Below are positions 52,198 through 61,194 of a stretch of DNA of 64,000 bases, one piece after another. The position numbers and the translations under genes were made by a program. Under the pieces are notes generated by a model that searched no databases, was not told the origin of the DNA, and saw nothing but the letters and a program-made list of their open reading frames with translations. This DNA comes from CBDDBH01 sp965225625 (GTDB lineage Bacteria > Pseudomonadota > Gammaproteobacteria > JADZEE01), in the NCBI GenBank assembly GCA_965225625.1, contig CBDDBH010000029.1, positions 186,001 through 250,000 of the forward strand. The letters run 5' to 3'. Each line of letters starts with the position of its first letter. Positions within the stretch are counted from its first letter, which is position 1.

Positions 52198-52968
52198 ATG
52201 GGATTCAATGCCGAACAGGTAGCAGACGATTTCCTGGCCAGCGCCGCACAGGGGATCCATTATCCACCGGCCTGGTTTGATCGCTTGGATATGGAGCAGG
52301 CATTACTAGTACAACACGCGTTGCTGGCACGCAAAGTGGCAGCAGGTGAGGAGCACGTCGGCTGGAAAGTGGGATTAACGGCTAAGGCGATACAGGATCA
52401 ATTCAATGTTCATGAACCGGTCTGCGGTTATCTGCTTCGTTCGGGCATGATCGCAATTGGTAGTGAGCGCGCATGGCGCGATCTGATCGGACCGGGGGTT
52501 GAGAATGAAATTTGCTTTCGCATGGACGCCGATCTGGCCGGACCCAACGCCACGGCGCGCAGCGCCAGAGCAGCGGTGAGTGAACTGTATCCTGCAATGG
52601 AGTTAGTAGAGAGCCGTGGCGATTTTACCGCGCAGCTAGCGGTCTCTCTGGCTGATAACGTTCAGCAGAGTGGTTTTATTCTGGGTAACCCTATTACCTT
52701 GAGCGATGACATCGACATCGCCGCGATCGACGCCACAGTAATTATCAACGATAAGCAAGTGGGCGCGGGCAATGCCGCGGCGGTGTTGGGTAACCCGTTT
52801 AATTCTTTGGCGTGGTTAGCCAATAAACTGGCAGAACTGGAGTTATCTGTTCATGCGGGACAGTGGGTAATGGCCGGTTCACTGACCCGCCAATTTCCGT
52901 TGCAGCAAGGCGACCGCATCACTACCACTTTCTCAGGTCTAGGCGACGTAAACTTCAGCGTGCTTTAG
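52198..52968 (+). CDS. 2-keto-4-pentenoate hydratase / 2-oxohepta-diene-dioate hydratase family enzyme
   Basis: 256 residues with the FAH-fold hydratase layout: YPPAWFDRLDMEQALLVQHALLARKVAAGEEHVGWKVGLTAKAIQDQFNVHEPVCGYLLRSGMI, GPGVENEICFRMDADLAG, YPAMELVESRGDF and FILGNPITLSDDIDIAAIDATVIINDKQVGAGNAAAVLGNPFNSLAWLANKLAE. The metal-binding acids lie in VENEICF and AMELVE. These enzymes hydrate the dienol product of meta ring cleavage before aldolase action. It fits the extradiol dioxygenase gene at 37952. Follows the SDR after 27 bases. Confidence 0.9.
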   Translation: MGFNAEQVADDFLASAAQGIHYPPAWFDRLDMEQALLVQHALLARKVAAGEEHVGWKVGLTAKAIQDQFNVHEPVCGYLLRSGMIAIGSERAWRDLIGPGVENEICFRMDADLAGPNATARSARAAVSELYPAMELVESRGDFTAQLAVSLADNVQQSGFILGNPITLSDDIDIAAIDATVIINDKQVGAGNAAAVLGNPFNSLAWLANKLAELELSVHAGQWVMAGSLTRQFPLQQGDRITTTFSGLGDVNFSVL

Positions 52969-53021
52969 CGTTTTGCTCGACGGTTCGATGGTTGCTAGGC
53001 ATCAGGCACAGATACGTCCAA

Positions 53022-53600
53022 TCAGTCATTGATACTCAACCCCAGCAACTGCGCCCACTCTTCGATGCTTTGGCCACTACCCATGGCATCATTGACCAAG
53101 CCGTTGATAGCAAAAGTAGGTGTGGAATGAACGCCGTTCTGCCGGGCATATTTTGTGTGCCATTTAAGCGCGCGAGTGACGCTATCCAACTCGAAAGTTT
53201 CGCTAAAATCGACGCCGCCCAATTGGGCAATGTGGCTAACAATATCCGCCGGACTCCGATTTAGATTCGGACCGGCGCAATGGTCCTTACAAACAAAATC
53301 TTCTCGGTTTTCAAATACCGCGCTAAGCACTTTAGCGCCGGCTTCTTGCCCGCCTACCGTGGCGGAGGCGGCCAGGATACAACGGCAAACTATTGCGGAA
53401 AAAAGGTGCCAGGGCTGCGACAGAAAGCGAATATTAACGGTCAGTTCCCCGTGACCCACTGCCGCCACTAACGGTTGCAGCTTGCCGTAGGCGAGCTTTG
53501 AAAATGGGCAAGTGGGTTCGAGAAAAACCTCCAACTCGAGTTTGCCGTGCCCGAACTGGATGGGTTCAGGATCTCTACTGTCTTGTGTGCTGCCGTTCAT
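53022..53600 (-). CDS. Thioredoxin-fold (DsbA-like) protein
   Basis: 192 residues: KLELEVFLEPTCPFSKLAYGKLQPLVAAVGHGELTVNIRFLSQPWHLFSAIVCRCILAASA... and NGVHSTPTFAINGLVNDAMGSGQSIEEWAQLLG. The active-site motif is CPFS (single Cys, no second Cys), and a cis-Pro loop STPTFAING is present. No signal peptide is apparent, so it is probably cytoplasmic. A monothiol DsbA-like protein could reduce or glutathionylate partners. It starts 17 bases after the GST stop on the same strand, so the two are likely one operon. Confidence 0.78.
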   Translation of the reverse strand: MNGSTQDSRDPEPIQFGHGKLELEVFLEPTCPFSKLAYGKLQPLVAAVGHGELTVNIRFLSQPWHLFSAIVCRCILAASATVGGQEAGAKVLSAVFENREDFVCKDHCAGPNLNRSPADIVSHIAQLGGVDFSETFELDSVTRALKWHTKYARQNGVHSTPTFAINGLVNDAMGSGQSIEEWAQLLGLSIND

Positions 53601-53617
53601 TGTCTATCCTCTCGCGC

Positions 53618-54658
53618 CTAGGCGGCTGCTCCTAATACGTCTCCGGTGTGCGGCGATTCCGGCATGGGCGACGGCCAGTTGATGACATCATCCCATATCG
53701 AAGGCCGCTTGTAGCAGCGGTGGGCGTATTCACGGACGCGCGGATAATCCTTCCACAAATATGCATGCCCCACCCAGTGGATACGATACAGGCTCACACC
53801 CCAGACCGCGTCAGCGAGGGTGAAGTCTTTTCCGCAAATCCATTGGTCCCCTTGCCGAACCAGTTGTGCGTCCAGTTCGGTAATGATGTCTTGAAATTCG
53901 TTTCTTATTGCCAACGTCACCTGGGGATCGCGGTGAATTTTCTTGCCGGCCTGCTCTTTGGCTATCTTGGCTTTATAGGCCTTGACCAATGCTGAATCAT
54001 CTTTGTTCTGCTCGATAAGCTGATTCAGCGCGCCGACTTTGACGTCATAAACATCCTGCATAACGTGTTTGATAAAGTCAGGCCGCGGATCATTATCGTG
54101 AAATCCGTACAGGATCCCCGGATGTGGGGTGCCGTCGACTATTTTAACCTGGCGCATCACGGCTTCGACCTGGGCTGCATCGTCCGGGATAAGTTTGATT
54201 GCGCCTGCGACTTCATTGTCGAGGTACTTTATGATCTCCGCCGAATCGACGATTCCCTGACCTCTTTCGTTGTCGATCAAAAGCGGCACAACACAGGGAT
54301 CGAATCCCTCGGTATCGACGGCGGTCCTCAACGTGTGTTGTTGGGCGAGATTGCCCGTCAAGCCCTGGGCGGCGCCAATATACATCCGCAATCGCACGTA
54401 GCCGGGTCGATAATTCTCCGCGGGCGAGTACTCATCTGAATAGATCCCTTTCTGGGCAAGAATGCTTAATTCATGCGAAAGGTAGGGCTCGCCTTTTTCG
54501 GCCAGCACGACCCTCACCTTTTGCGAACATATCGAAAGGCCGGCATGAAACAATTCCATGCGCGGTTTCGCGTCGGCATCACCGCATTGAATCACAGGAG
54601 CGGACTGTTCAGCGCGGGCTGCTGCTAACAGGCTATCAAACTCTTTATTCGCGCTCAT
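53618..54658 (-). CDS. Glutathione S-transferase family protein, LinD-like (reductive dechlorinase / beta-etherase branch)
   Basis: 346 residues from ATG 54658 (GGAG six bases upstream). The thioredoxin-like N domain has MELFHAGLSICSQKVRVVLAEKGEPYLSHELSIL (candidate catalytic Ser or Cys in SICSQKVR), ENYRPGYVRLRMYIGA and VDTEGFDPCVVPLLIDNERGQGIVDSAEIIKYLDNEV. The helical C domain has FTLADAVWGVSLYRIHWVGHAYLWKDYPRVREYAHRCYKRPSIWDDVINWP. Its size and several blocks recall LinD, the 2,5-dichlorohydroquinone reductive dechlorinase, from my memory of that family. Beta-etherases are a near alternative. A role in removing halogen with glutathione is inference. Confidence 0.82.
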   Translation of the reverse strand: MSANKEFDSLLAAARAEQSAPVIQCGDADAKPRMELFHAGLSICSQKVRVVLAEKGEPYLSHELSILAQKGIYSDEYSPAENYRPGYVRLRMYIGAAQGLTGNLAQQHTLRTAVDTEGFDPCVVPLLIDNERGQGIVDSAEIIKYLDNEVAGAIKLIPDDAAQVEAVMRQVKIVDGTPHPGILYGFHDNDPRPDFIKHVMQDVYDVKVGALNQLIEQNKDDSALVKAYKAKIAKEQAGKKIHRDPQVTLAIRNEFQDIITELDAQLVRQGDQWICGKDFTLADAVWGVSLYRIHWVGHAYLWKDYPRVREYAHRCYKRPSIWDDVINWPSPMPESPHTGDVLGAAA

Positions 54659-54875
54659 TTCGATCTCCAAGCTCTGAGTCGGTTCACTTGGGCAACGGGC
54701 TAGCTAACAGGGGCCCGCCAAGGAGTTTGAATCTTATCCCGTGAATATTCTTAGGTACAACCTGGGACAATATCCGCGTAAATTAAAATCGACCGCCGCT
54801 GATGAACAGCCGTCAACAATGGGGTATCGTGCACCAGGACTACTACCAGTGGCCTATGACATGCCGGGGTGCAGG

Positions 54876-55922
54876 ATGAACACGAATCGAAGACACTTTA
54901 TCAAAAATACGGCGTTGCTCGCCGCAGGGGTGAAACTTGGGTTCGCAGGATCTGAGTCGTTGGCAACGGATCCCCCAGTGTTCCCGGGGATTATCGATAC
55001 CCATATTCATGCTGTCGGCATGGCCTCTTATACCCAGGATTTAGGCGATAAGGTCAAGACGCTGGGAGACAAGATCTCGTTGAACTCTCGATATCCCGAA
55101 TTACTCAAGAACGCGCGCGTCGGAGGTCCGTTGGACAGCACTGACATTATTATCGAACACATGAATACGAACGGTGTTGGTCATGCAATGCTGCAAACGG
55201 ATTGGCTCGGTTCCAATGATCTTGTGGCTGAGACAGTTAAGAAACATCCGGACAGATTTTCCGGTTTACTGTCTCTGGAGCGGTGGGTTGATGTGCCTAG
55301 AGACCCACACACTGATGAGAAAGAACTGGCTAATTCCAGGGCTAAGGCAGCAGAAGAAGTAATACGCGGCGTTGAGGAACTAGGTCTGAAAGGCGTTGGC
55401 GAATTTTTCGTGCGTTCTTTTACGATGGAATCTCATCCTGAGAAAATTGCTCGAGATATGAAGCCGGTTATGGACGCCGTCCGCAGATACAAAATTCCTA
55501 TTCAATTCTCAACCGGCTGGAGCATGTTTCCCCACAGCCTGGCTTATGGTGATCCCGTTTGGGTGGACGAGATTGCGTACGCATATCCTGAGGTCCCGAT
55601 TATCGTGACTAAGATGGGACGGAGCATCCAACACCTGTTCGACAACGCTCTGATGGTCGCGTCACGTAACGTAAACGTGTACTTCGACATCGTGGATTCC
55701 AGCTCAGCACATATCCGCCAGGCGGTCGACAGGATTGGGGCGGGACGCCTGATGTTTGGTACTGACTGGGGCGGTGTAACGCGCTGGCTGCGTGAACCCT
55801 ATGGTGTCGTTGAAAAGCATAAACGGCTGTTGGATGGTGCAAATCTTTCCAGTAGTGAGCGTGAGCAAATCGAATGGAAGACGGCCGCAAAGATTTTCCG
55901 ACTAGACCTGCCCATCTCATAG
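54876..55922 (+). CDS. Amidohydrolase-family protein with twin-arginine-like leader
   Basis: 348 residues from ATG 54876; GGGG lies upstream at proper distance, while the longer frame to GTG 54741 lacks support. Leader MNTNRRHFIKNTALLAAGVKLGFAGSESLA has an RRxFIK twin-arginine-like motif and a hydrophobic stretch, so export to the periplasm is likely. Metal motif DTHIHAVG (HxH, about 42-47), then KMGRSIQHLFDNALMVASRNVNVYFDIV and metal Asp in MFGTDWGGVTRWLREP. A decarboxylase or hydrolase of aromatic or ring-cleavage acids, acting outside the cytoplasm. Convergent with the NTF2-like remnant; a terminator hairpin follows. Confidence 0.85.
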   Translation: MNTNRRHFIKNTALLAAGVKLGFAGSESLATDPPVFPGIIDTHIHAVGMASYTQDLGDKVKTLGDKISLNSRYPELLKNARVGGPLDSTDIIIEHMNTNGVGHAMLQTDWLGSNDLVAETVKKHPDRFSGLLSLERWVDVPRDPHTDEKELANSRAKAAEEVIRGVEELGLKGVGEFFVRSFTMESHPEKIARDMKPVMDAVRRYKIPIQFSTGWSMFPHSLAYGDPVWVDEIAYAYPEVPIIVTKMGRSIQHLFDNALMVASRNVNVYFDIVDSSSAHIRQAVDRIGAGRLMFGTDWGGVTRWLREPYGVVEKHKRLLDGANLSSSEREQIEWKTAAKIFRLDLPIS

Positions 55923-55994
55923 CATGATTGCGGTCGCGGAATAGAGCTGTCAGGTGGTGCAAGGTCTAGTTAGCAAAAAACCTGACATTCCTGG

Positions 55995-56017
55995 CCTTCT
56001 CCCGCAAGGGGAGAAGG
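55995..56017 (+). terminator. Hairpin terminator-like repeat between convergent genes
   Basis: CCTTCTCCC pairs perfectly with GGGAGAAGG around a GCAAG loop (nine base pairs). It lies 72 bases after the amidohydrolase stop and before the convergent NTF2-like gene. No U-run follows, so it may act in both directions or be a dispersed palindromic repeat. Confidence 0.6.
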
Positions 56018-56073
56018 GATCCGTGATTTAAGCCCCTCCGACGACATCGTAGTCGGCCTGCATGGCGCCAGGC

Positions 56074-56376
56074 CTACTCGACGATCTTGAAGTAGGTGTC
56101 CTTCCGCTGGATCAGGCCGTCGCGGAAGGTGAAGATGTCGAGGCCGAGCCAGTCCTGCGTCTCGCCAGTCGGCAGGGTACGCCGCCGGCGCCACTCGGAA
56201 TAGCCCTTGTCGCCGGCGACCCGGTTGTCGATCGGCCGCCATTCGATGTCCGCATGGCGCGCCATCAGCTCAGTGAAGAACTGCCGGAGCGTCGCCTTGC
56301 CGACGTAGCGGGCGCCGTGGATCTCCGGCCCACGGGCATTGTCAAATTGGATAGTTTCTTGTTTGTGACACAGCAC
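56074..56376 (-). CDS. SnoaL/NTF2-like protein, probably N-terminally truncated
   Basis: 100 residues ending GARYVGKATLRQFFTELMARHADIEWRPIDNRVAGDKGYSEWRRRRTLPTGETQDWLGLDIFTFRDGLIQRKDTYFKIVE, a typical SnoaL-like NTF2 fold (full domains are about 120-140 residues). The first 12 residues MLCHKQETIQFD do not look like the family; the usual N-terminal helix is missing. The GC-rich body and AT-rich start differ, suggesting a junction near 56340. Probably a remnant; members include isomerases and hydratases or unknowns. Confidence 0.6.
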   Translation of the reverse strand: MLCHKQETIQFDNARGPEIHGARYVGKATLRQFFTELMARHADIEWRPIDNRVAGDKGYSEWRRRRTLPTGETQDWLGLDIFTFRDGLIQRKDTYFKIVE

Positions 56377-56411
56377 TACTCCTCAATATGCTCTCTCGCC
56401 CGACGACAAAG

Positions 56412-56957
56412 TTACAACATCCGCGAAAGGACGTCATTTTGTTTATCGCGGTCAAAGAAACGATGTTTCAGGGCACCCGTTAGGTGCATGGTGATGACAA
56501 CCAGCAGCGAATAGCCCAATACCATGTGCAGCCAATCCGTGACTTTGAAAACAGCGTCGTTATCGGCAATGACCTCTGGCAAATCGACCACGAAGAAATG
56601 GACTCCGCTGCTGTATTCATAACTACTGGAAAGCACATACCCCAGCACGGGCATGGCAAACATCATCGTATAAAGAAACACGTGAGCAACCCGGGCAAGC
56701 CTTCTGTCCAGTTTCGGTAAACCGGTCGGCAGCTCTGGAACGCTGCAACGCAATCTGATGCTTAACCGAATAGTTACGAGGATGAACACCAATAAGCCGA
56801 ACGATTTGTGCCAAAAGTAGAGCTGACTGACCAGCGGCTCTCGGGTTTCATCATAGGGCGTCATGAACCAGCCGACGCCGATCATCCCGAGGACAATAAC
56901 GGCCATTAACCAGTGCATGACCCGCATGACGACTGGATATTTGACGATTTCGGTCAT
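56412..56957 (-). CDS. Cytochrome b561 family protein
   Basis: 181 residues with four membrane helices. Heme-ligand histidines are seen in VVMRVMHWLMAVIVL, LYFWHKSFGLLVFILVTIRL, VFKVTDWLHMVLGYSLLVVITMHLTGALKHRFFDRD. This is the bacterial CybB-type diheme b561, which can pass electrons between the quinone pool and soluble carriers, including superoxide chemistry in E. coli. No linked partner gene. The 242 bases upstream (56958-57199) hold no gene that I can recognise. Confidence 0.9.
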   Translation of the reverse strand: MTEIVKYPVVMRVMHWLMAVIVLGMIGVGWFMTPYDETREPLVSQLYFWHKSFGLLVFILVTIRLSIRLRCSVPELPTGLPKLDRRLARVAHVFLYTMMFAMPVLGYVLSSSYEYSSGVHFFVVDLPEVIADNDAVFKVTDWLHMVLGYSLLVVITMHLTGALKHRFFDRDKQNDVLSRML

Positions 56958-57199
56958 TTAACCCGACCGCCCATGCTTACAGCTCGCATAACTTTGCCCC
57001 TATCCGGTTGTGTCATCTCGCGAAGACTCTGTGCGTGGCTCGCGTATGACGGATAGTTATCGCTCGCTGACGTTACGATCAACCTGGCCGGATCCGGCCG
57101 GTCAATCTCTCCGCAGAAACGCTTTTTTAACGAGAATCGGAGGCTAGCGGATCGACCTAGATCCAGTTAAAGAGGGAAAAGCAGGGAGACGCCTTATCG

Positions 57200-57820
57200 C
57201 TAGTCAAAGCTCACTTCAACGGCCTGGTCAGCTCCAGCGTCTGATTTGAAATAGTGGCTTTGCTCAAAACCACCGGCTGCCGCGACCCACAAGCCGGGAA
57301 TTCTTCGGATGGCACTGTTGTATTCCTTGACCGCATCATTGTAGCGCTGGCGAGCGACGCTGATTCTATTCTCGGTTCCTTCGAGTTGGGTCTGTAAACC
57401 GAGAAAATTTTCACTGGCTCGCAATGCCGGATAAGCTTCGGCTACCGCGAATAACTTCGTCAATGCACTGCCCAGACCCTGCTGAACGTTTTGGAACCGG
57501 GCAACCATTTCCGGATTGTTAAGATCTTCGGCGCTGAGCTGAATTTTCCCGGCTTCTGCTCGAATGCGCGCCACCTCTGCAAACACCCCTTCCTCATGGT
57601 CAGCGTAGGCTTTTACGGTGCTGACGAGATTCGGGATCAAATCTATGCGTCGCTGGTAGGTTGCCTCTACCTTCCCCCAGGCTGAAGCGACGCCTTCTTC
57701 GAGCGTGACCACACCGTTATAGCTTTGCAGTACCCAAATAACCAGTAGAAAGATGAATAGCCCGATAGCAGACAGTATGACGAGCGCACCTTTTGCCATA
57801 CCACGCATTGAATTAATCAT
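57200..57820 (-). CDS. lemA: LemA family protein
   Basis: 206 residues from ATG 57820. One N-terminal membrane helix (GALVILSAIGLFIFLLVIWVL) then a coiled-coil four-helix LemA domain: SYNGVVTLEEGVASAWGKVEATYQRRIDLIPNLVSTVKAYADHEEGVFAEVARIRAEAGKIQL..., QLEGTENRISVARQRYNDAVKEYNSAIRRIPG. Its start overlaps the TPM gene stop by eight bases (57813-57820), so translation is coupled. LemA proteins are membrane-anchored with an unclear role and are commonly paired with TPM proteins. Confidence 0.92.
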   Translation of the reverse strand: MINSMRGMAKGALVILSAIGLFIFLLVIWVLQSYNGVVTLEEGVASAWGKVEATYQRRIDLIPNLVSTVKAYADHEEGVFAEVARIRAEAGKIQLSAEDLNNPEMVARFQNVQQGLGSALTKLFAVAEAYPALRASENFLGLQTQLEGTENRISVARQRYNDAVKEYNSAIRRIPGLWVAAAGGFEQSHYFKSDAGADQAVEVSFD

Positions 57821-58757
57821 CGGACGCTCCTCCTCCGCCGGATTCACCGCCGCCACCGGAATAACTATCATCGGATCCCGAATCGGAAGACCGAATATCG
57901 TCTCGGTATCGATCATCCCTGATTGCGTGTGCGCTACCACCACCACCTGAGCCGGAACTAATTACCGAATACCAATTCCAGTTGCCAACGAACGCTTGCC
58001 CTTCAGGGGTATCGCGCAGCAACAGCCAATATACGATCAGTAACATCAAATAAATGCCCAGCAGGCCAAGCCCGATGGTCACCCCCAGGACTGCCAGTAA
58101 TAGAACGAATGCGAAGTATCCGGTGAACACCGAGGTCAACATCTTGCGATTGAGAAAGAAACAAGCCGACAGATACAGCAGTGCAGCGCCTAGCGCGCAC
58201 AATATGAGCGTGGAAATCCATCCGCTATCTTCGGCCGCTTCTGTCCGGCGTTGATAGCTCTGCGCTATTGTCGCCAATATGGCTTCAGCACCGAGCGTAA
58301 TTCCATCTTCGTATCTTTCTTCAACCACCGCCGGCTTGATCTGTTTGCGGATGATGCTGCCGGCCTGAATATCGGTCAGATCGCCTTCCAGACCATTTCC
58401 CACCTCGATACGGATCCGACCTTGCGCCCGTGTCAGCAGCAATAACACGCCGTTGTCACGATCGGCTTCTCCGAGTTTCCAGGTGTTGAACACTCGATTG
58501 GCGAATGATTCGAGGACATCTCCCTGCAGGCTCGGGATGGTTAGAACAACGACCTGGTTGGACGTTTCCTTTTCATGCGCAACTAAGGTTTGCTCAAGGC
58601 TGAGCTGCGTGTCGTTGGAAATCATATCGGCGTAATCGTTGATGTGAGCGCGTAGCGCCGGCACGGGAAGCTCGGCCGCATTCAGTGCTGGTGCGAGCAC
58701 CACCAACAGCAACGACAACAGGACAACGGACTGCCTGAACGAAAGCGAAACCTGCAT
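57813..58757 (-). CDS. TPM-domain protein (YgcG family)
   Basis: 314 residues from ATG 58757. Signal peptide (VVLLSLLLVVLAPALNAAE), a TPM domain (about 30-170: VPALRAHINDYADMISNDTQLSLEQTLVAHEKETSNQVVVLTIPSLQGDVLESFANRVFNTWKLGEADRDNGVLLLLTRAQGRIRIEVGNGLEG), three or four membrane helices, then a Ser/Gly-rich low-complexity tail (SYSGGGGESGGGGASDD). It forms the LemA/TPM pair, with a role in membrane protein quality or metal/phosphate handling proposed in other systems. It is divergent from the HEAT-like gene, 72 bases apart. Confidence 0.9.
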   Translation of the reverse strand: MQVSLSFRQSVVLLSLLLVVLAPALNAAELPVPALRAHINDYADMISNDTQLSLEQTLVAHEKETSNQVVVLTIPSLQGDVLESFANRVFNTWKLGEADRDNGVLLLLTRAQGRIRIEVGNGLEGDLTDIQAGSIIRKQIKPAVVEERYEDGITLGAEAILATIAQSYQRRTEAAEDSGWISTLILCALGAALLYLSACFFLNRKMLTSVFTGYFAFVLLLAVLGVTIGLGLLGIYLMLLIVYWLLLRDTPEGQAFVGNWNWYSVISSGSGGGGSAHAIRDDRYRDDIRSSDSGSDDSYSGGGGESGGGGASDD

Positions 58758-58829
58758 TTGTGTATCATACACGCGGGTTCTGGCGCTGACACACGCACTG
58801 CACTGTTGTGCTACGAGGTATTGCCATCC

Positions 58830-61040
58830 ATGTTGGCGTTACCTGCCGCAAAACTACGCTCCGCGTCACCTTTCACCGCGCTGATTGTGTTCGCCTTGAC
58901 CGCGATCACGGGCGCGGCCGTGAGTTATTGGGGCGTGAGTACCGCTCTCGCCACCCCTACGCAACTGGGCGCCCTCGATCGCGTGTGGCTGATACTGATC
59001 CCGTTCAGTGGCATCGCAGCCTACATCGGCTGCGTCGGTTTGCTGGGGTCACTCGACAGTATTCTGGGATGTGCATCCACTCGTGCCCAGTCGGCTTGGC
59101 GCGCCGTCTACAACTCATACTGGTTGTCTCGCCTGTCACATAAATCACATATAGCCCGTCGCTATGCGGCCACAGCGCTCGGACAACCCGGTTTTACATT
59201 TGCGGTCAGTGCGCTGCGGAGCCTGCTTGATGACAGCCAATGCCGTGCTGCGGCACACAATGCGCTGGCTAATATCGGTGGCCGAGAGGTAATGCTTCCT
59301 CTGGCAGAGGGATTCATCAAATTCGATGACGGAAAATGGTCAACTGTTGAGTCGCGTCTGGCGCGTGTGGACGCGAGTTGGAAGAACAGCGAGGAGATTA
59401 AAACCATTGTCCCGCAGTTGGCCAAGGCGATCGGCGACCACAAAAACAAAGGTCCCCGCCTCGCCGAGCTACTTGGCGTTATCGGTGATCCACAGGCTAT
59501 ACCCGGTCTCGTTGAAGCAATCCAAAGAGACTCATCCACGGACGTTGTCAAACCGTGCCTGAGCGTACTCAAACAATTCACCAGCCCGCAAGTTCTACCC
59601 ACCATCGTCGGCGCTTTGCGTGAAAGCCGCAATCCCGGCACCAGGCGGGCCGCCGCCGCTATCCTTTCCGACTACGACGAACCACAGGTAGTAGACGCGC
59701 TGATCGCGGCATTGTCGGATGAAAATCTTCGCGTCGTCAGCACTGTAGTTTCGTCATTGACCAAGCTTCGCAATCCCAAAGCGATAGCGCCACTGGTGCT
59801 TAGGGCATCCGAAGAAAACGACTCGCGTTCGCTGGAAACCTTTTCCCAGGCAATGGAGGCATTGGATCCGAATTGGCGTAGCCGCGAGGATCTGACGCCA
59901 CTGCTGCCTGACTTGTTGGCCAACATTCCCGAAGGCAGCACTGAGTTTATACTAGGCTTATTGAATACCATTCCCGGCGATTGGTCGCATCTGCCGGCCG
60001 CCGATGAGGTTGTCAAAGACCTTATCTCTAAACCATTGAAAGCCGAACACGCGCCGTTACTGGCGGCAACCGGAAATCCCCTTGCGATTCCACCACTGAT
60101 TGAACTGTGGAGTCAGGTAACGGGTGAGGAACTTCAAGCTGTTGAAACCGCGCTCAATCAGATAGACGAACGGTGGGCCAGTAGTGAAGCGGCGAAACAG
60201 CTGGTACCGATGCTTGCGGAACGGTTGGCGGACGGTTATGCCCCCCGGGCCCTATCTGCCATTCACGCTATTCAGCGACTGGGTTATCGTGAATTCATTC
60301 CGTCACTGTTGCGCGCACTCACCCACCGCAAAGAAGAGATCCGCACAGCGGCCCGCGAGACCTTGGACACTCTGGATGACAAGTGGCCGCAAACACCCGA
60401 AGCACAGACTGCGGCGACCCAATGGCTAATCCCAGCGCTCAACGATGTTTATGTAGATGTTCACTACATCCTGGACATTCTTGATTCGATTTCCAGCAAC
60501 TGGACCGCAAAAGCTGAAGCGACTGAGCTGGTCGAAACCATCATCTCCAGCGAATTGCGATTGAGACACAGTGCCGTGCTGACCGCAATTCGGGACCAAC
60601 GAGCAATTCCGCGGCTGCTCGAGCGCATGTGTCGTGCCGAGGAGGAAGAAATCGTTCAAATCGAAGCAGCCCTGGATGCAATTGCGCCCGACTGGGCGAA
60701 TCATGACGAAACAAAAAGCGCAACAGCGACGTTTGCGGTCCTGGTAAAGTCCGCTATGGGTTCGCCAAATGTAGCCGTAAGTGCAGCCCGATTGATGGAG
60801 CGTCTGGGCCATCGCGAATTCATCGGCCCGCTGGTCGTTGGACTTACCCATGAGAGTGACGAGGTAAAATCTGCGGCAACACAGGCGCTGGAGACGATTG
60901 ACGCCGATTGGGTAGCGTCACATGAAGCAAAGTCCGCGGTACCTGAGTTGCGCGAGGTCAAGTCCTCCGGATTATTTGAGCGTATCCAGGAATCGGCGCA
61001 GGACGTGCTGACCCGACTGGGATATCCATCCGAGGACTAA
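58830..61040 (+). CDS. Membrane-anchored HEAT-like repeat protein
   Basis: 736 residues from ATG 58830 (the longer frame to 58758 lacks support). Two N-terminal membrane helices (TALIVFALTAITGAAVSYWGV and VWLILIPFSGIAAYIGCVGLL) precede a long cytoplasmic array of HEAT/armadillo-type helix pairs (IVGALRESRNPGTRRAAAAILSDYDEPQVVDALIAALSDENLRV...). A motif of the form D/PxxW-x-S/N-x-EA...VPxL recurs about eight times (VDASWKNSEEIKTIVPQL, LDPNWRSREDLTPLLPDLL, IDERWASSEAAKQLVPML, IDADWVASHEAKSAVPEL). Such repeats are protein-binding scaffolds. The gene is divergent from the TPM/LemA pair and may share its control region. No enzyme domain seen. Confidence 0.8.
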   Translation: MLALPAAKLRSASPFTALIVFALTAITGAAVSYWGVSTALATPTQLGALDRVWLILIPFSGIAAYIGCVGLLGSLDSILGCASTRAQSAWRAVYNSYWLSRLSHKSHIARRYAATALGQPGFTFAVSALRSLLDDSQCRAAAHNALANIGGREVMLPLAEGFIKFDDGKWSTVESRLARVDASWKNSEEIKTIVPQLAKAIGDHKNKGPRLAELLGVIGDPQAIPGLVEAIQRDSSTDVVKPCLSVLKQFTSPQVLPTIVGALRESRNPGTRRAAAAILSDYDEPQVVDALIAALSDENLRVVSTVVSSLTKLRNPKAIAPLVLRASEENDSRSLETFSQAMEALDPNWRSREDLTPLLPDLLANIPEGSTEFILGLLNTIPGDWSHLPAADEVVKDLISKPLKAEHAPLLAATGNPLAIPPLIELWSQVTGEELQAVETALNQIDERWASSEAAKQLVPMLAERLADGYAPRALSAIHAIQRLGYREFIPSLLRALTHRKEEIRTAARETLDTLDDKWPQTPEAQTAATQWLIPALNDVYVDVHYILDILDSISSNWTAKAEATELVETIISSELRLRHSAVLTAIRDQRAIPRLLERMCRAEEEEIVQIEAALDAIAPDWANHDETKSATATFAVLVKSAMGSPNVAVSAARLMERLGHREFIGPLVVGLTHESDEVKSAATQALETIDADWVASHEAKSAVPELREVKSSGLFERIQESAQDVLTRLGYPSED

Positions 61041-61194
61041 GCCGATGTTGTTCTTCGCCATTAAACTCGAACCCCGAAAGGCTGCTTGATGCGAGACCGT
61101 GACTTTTGAGTGCTTGAGCCCTATTCGGAAAATTTCGCGACCAACAACCAAGACGTAATAATATCTATTCGAAATCAGCAAGGATCCACCCATC

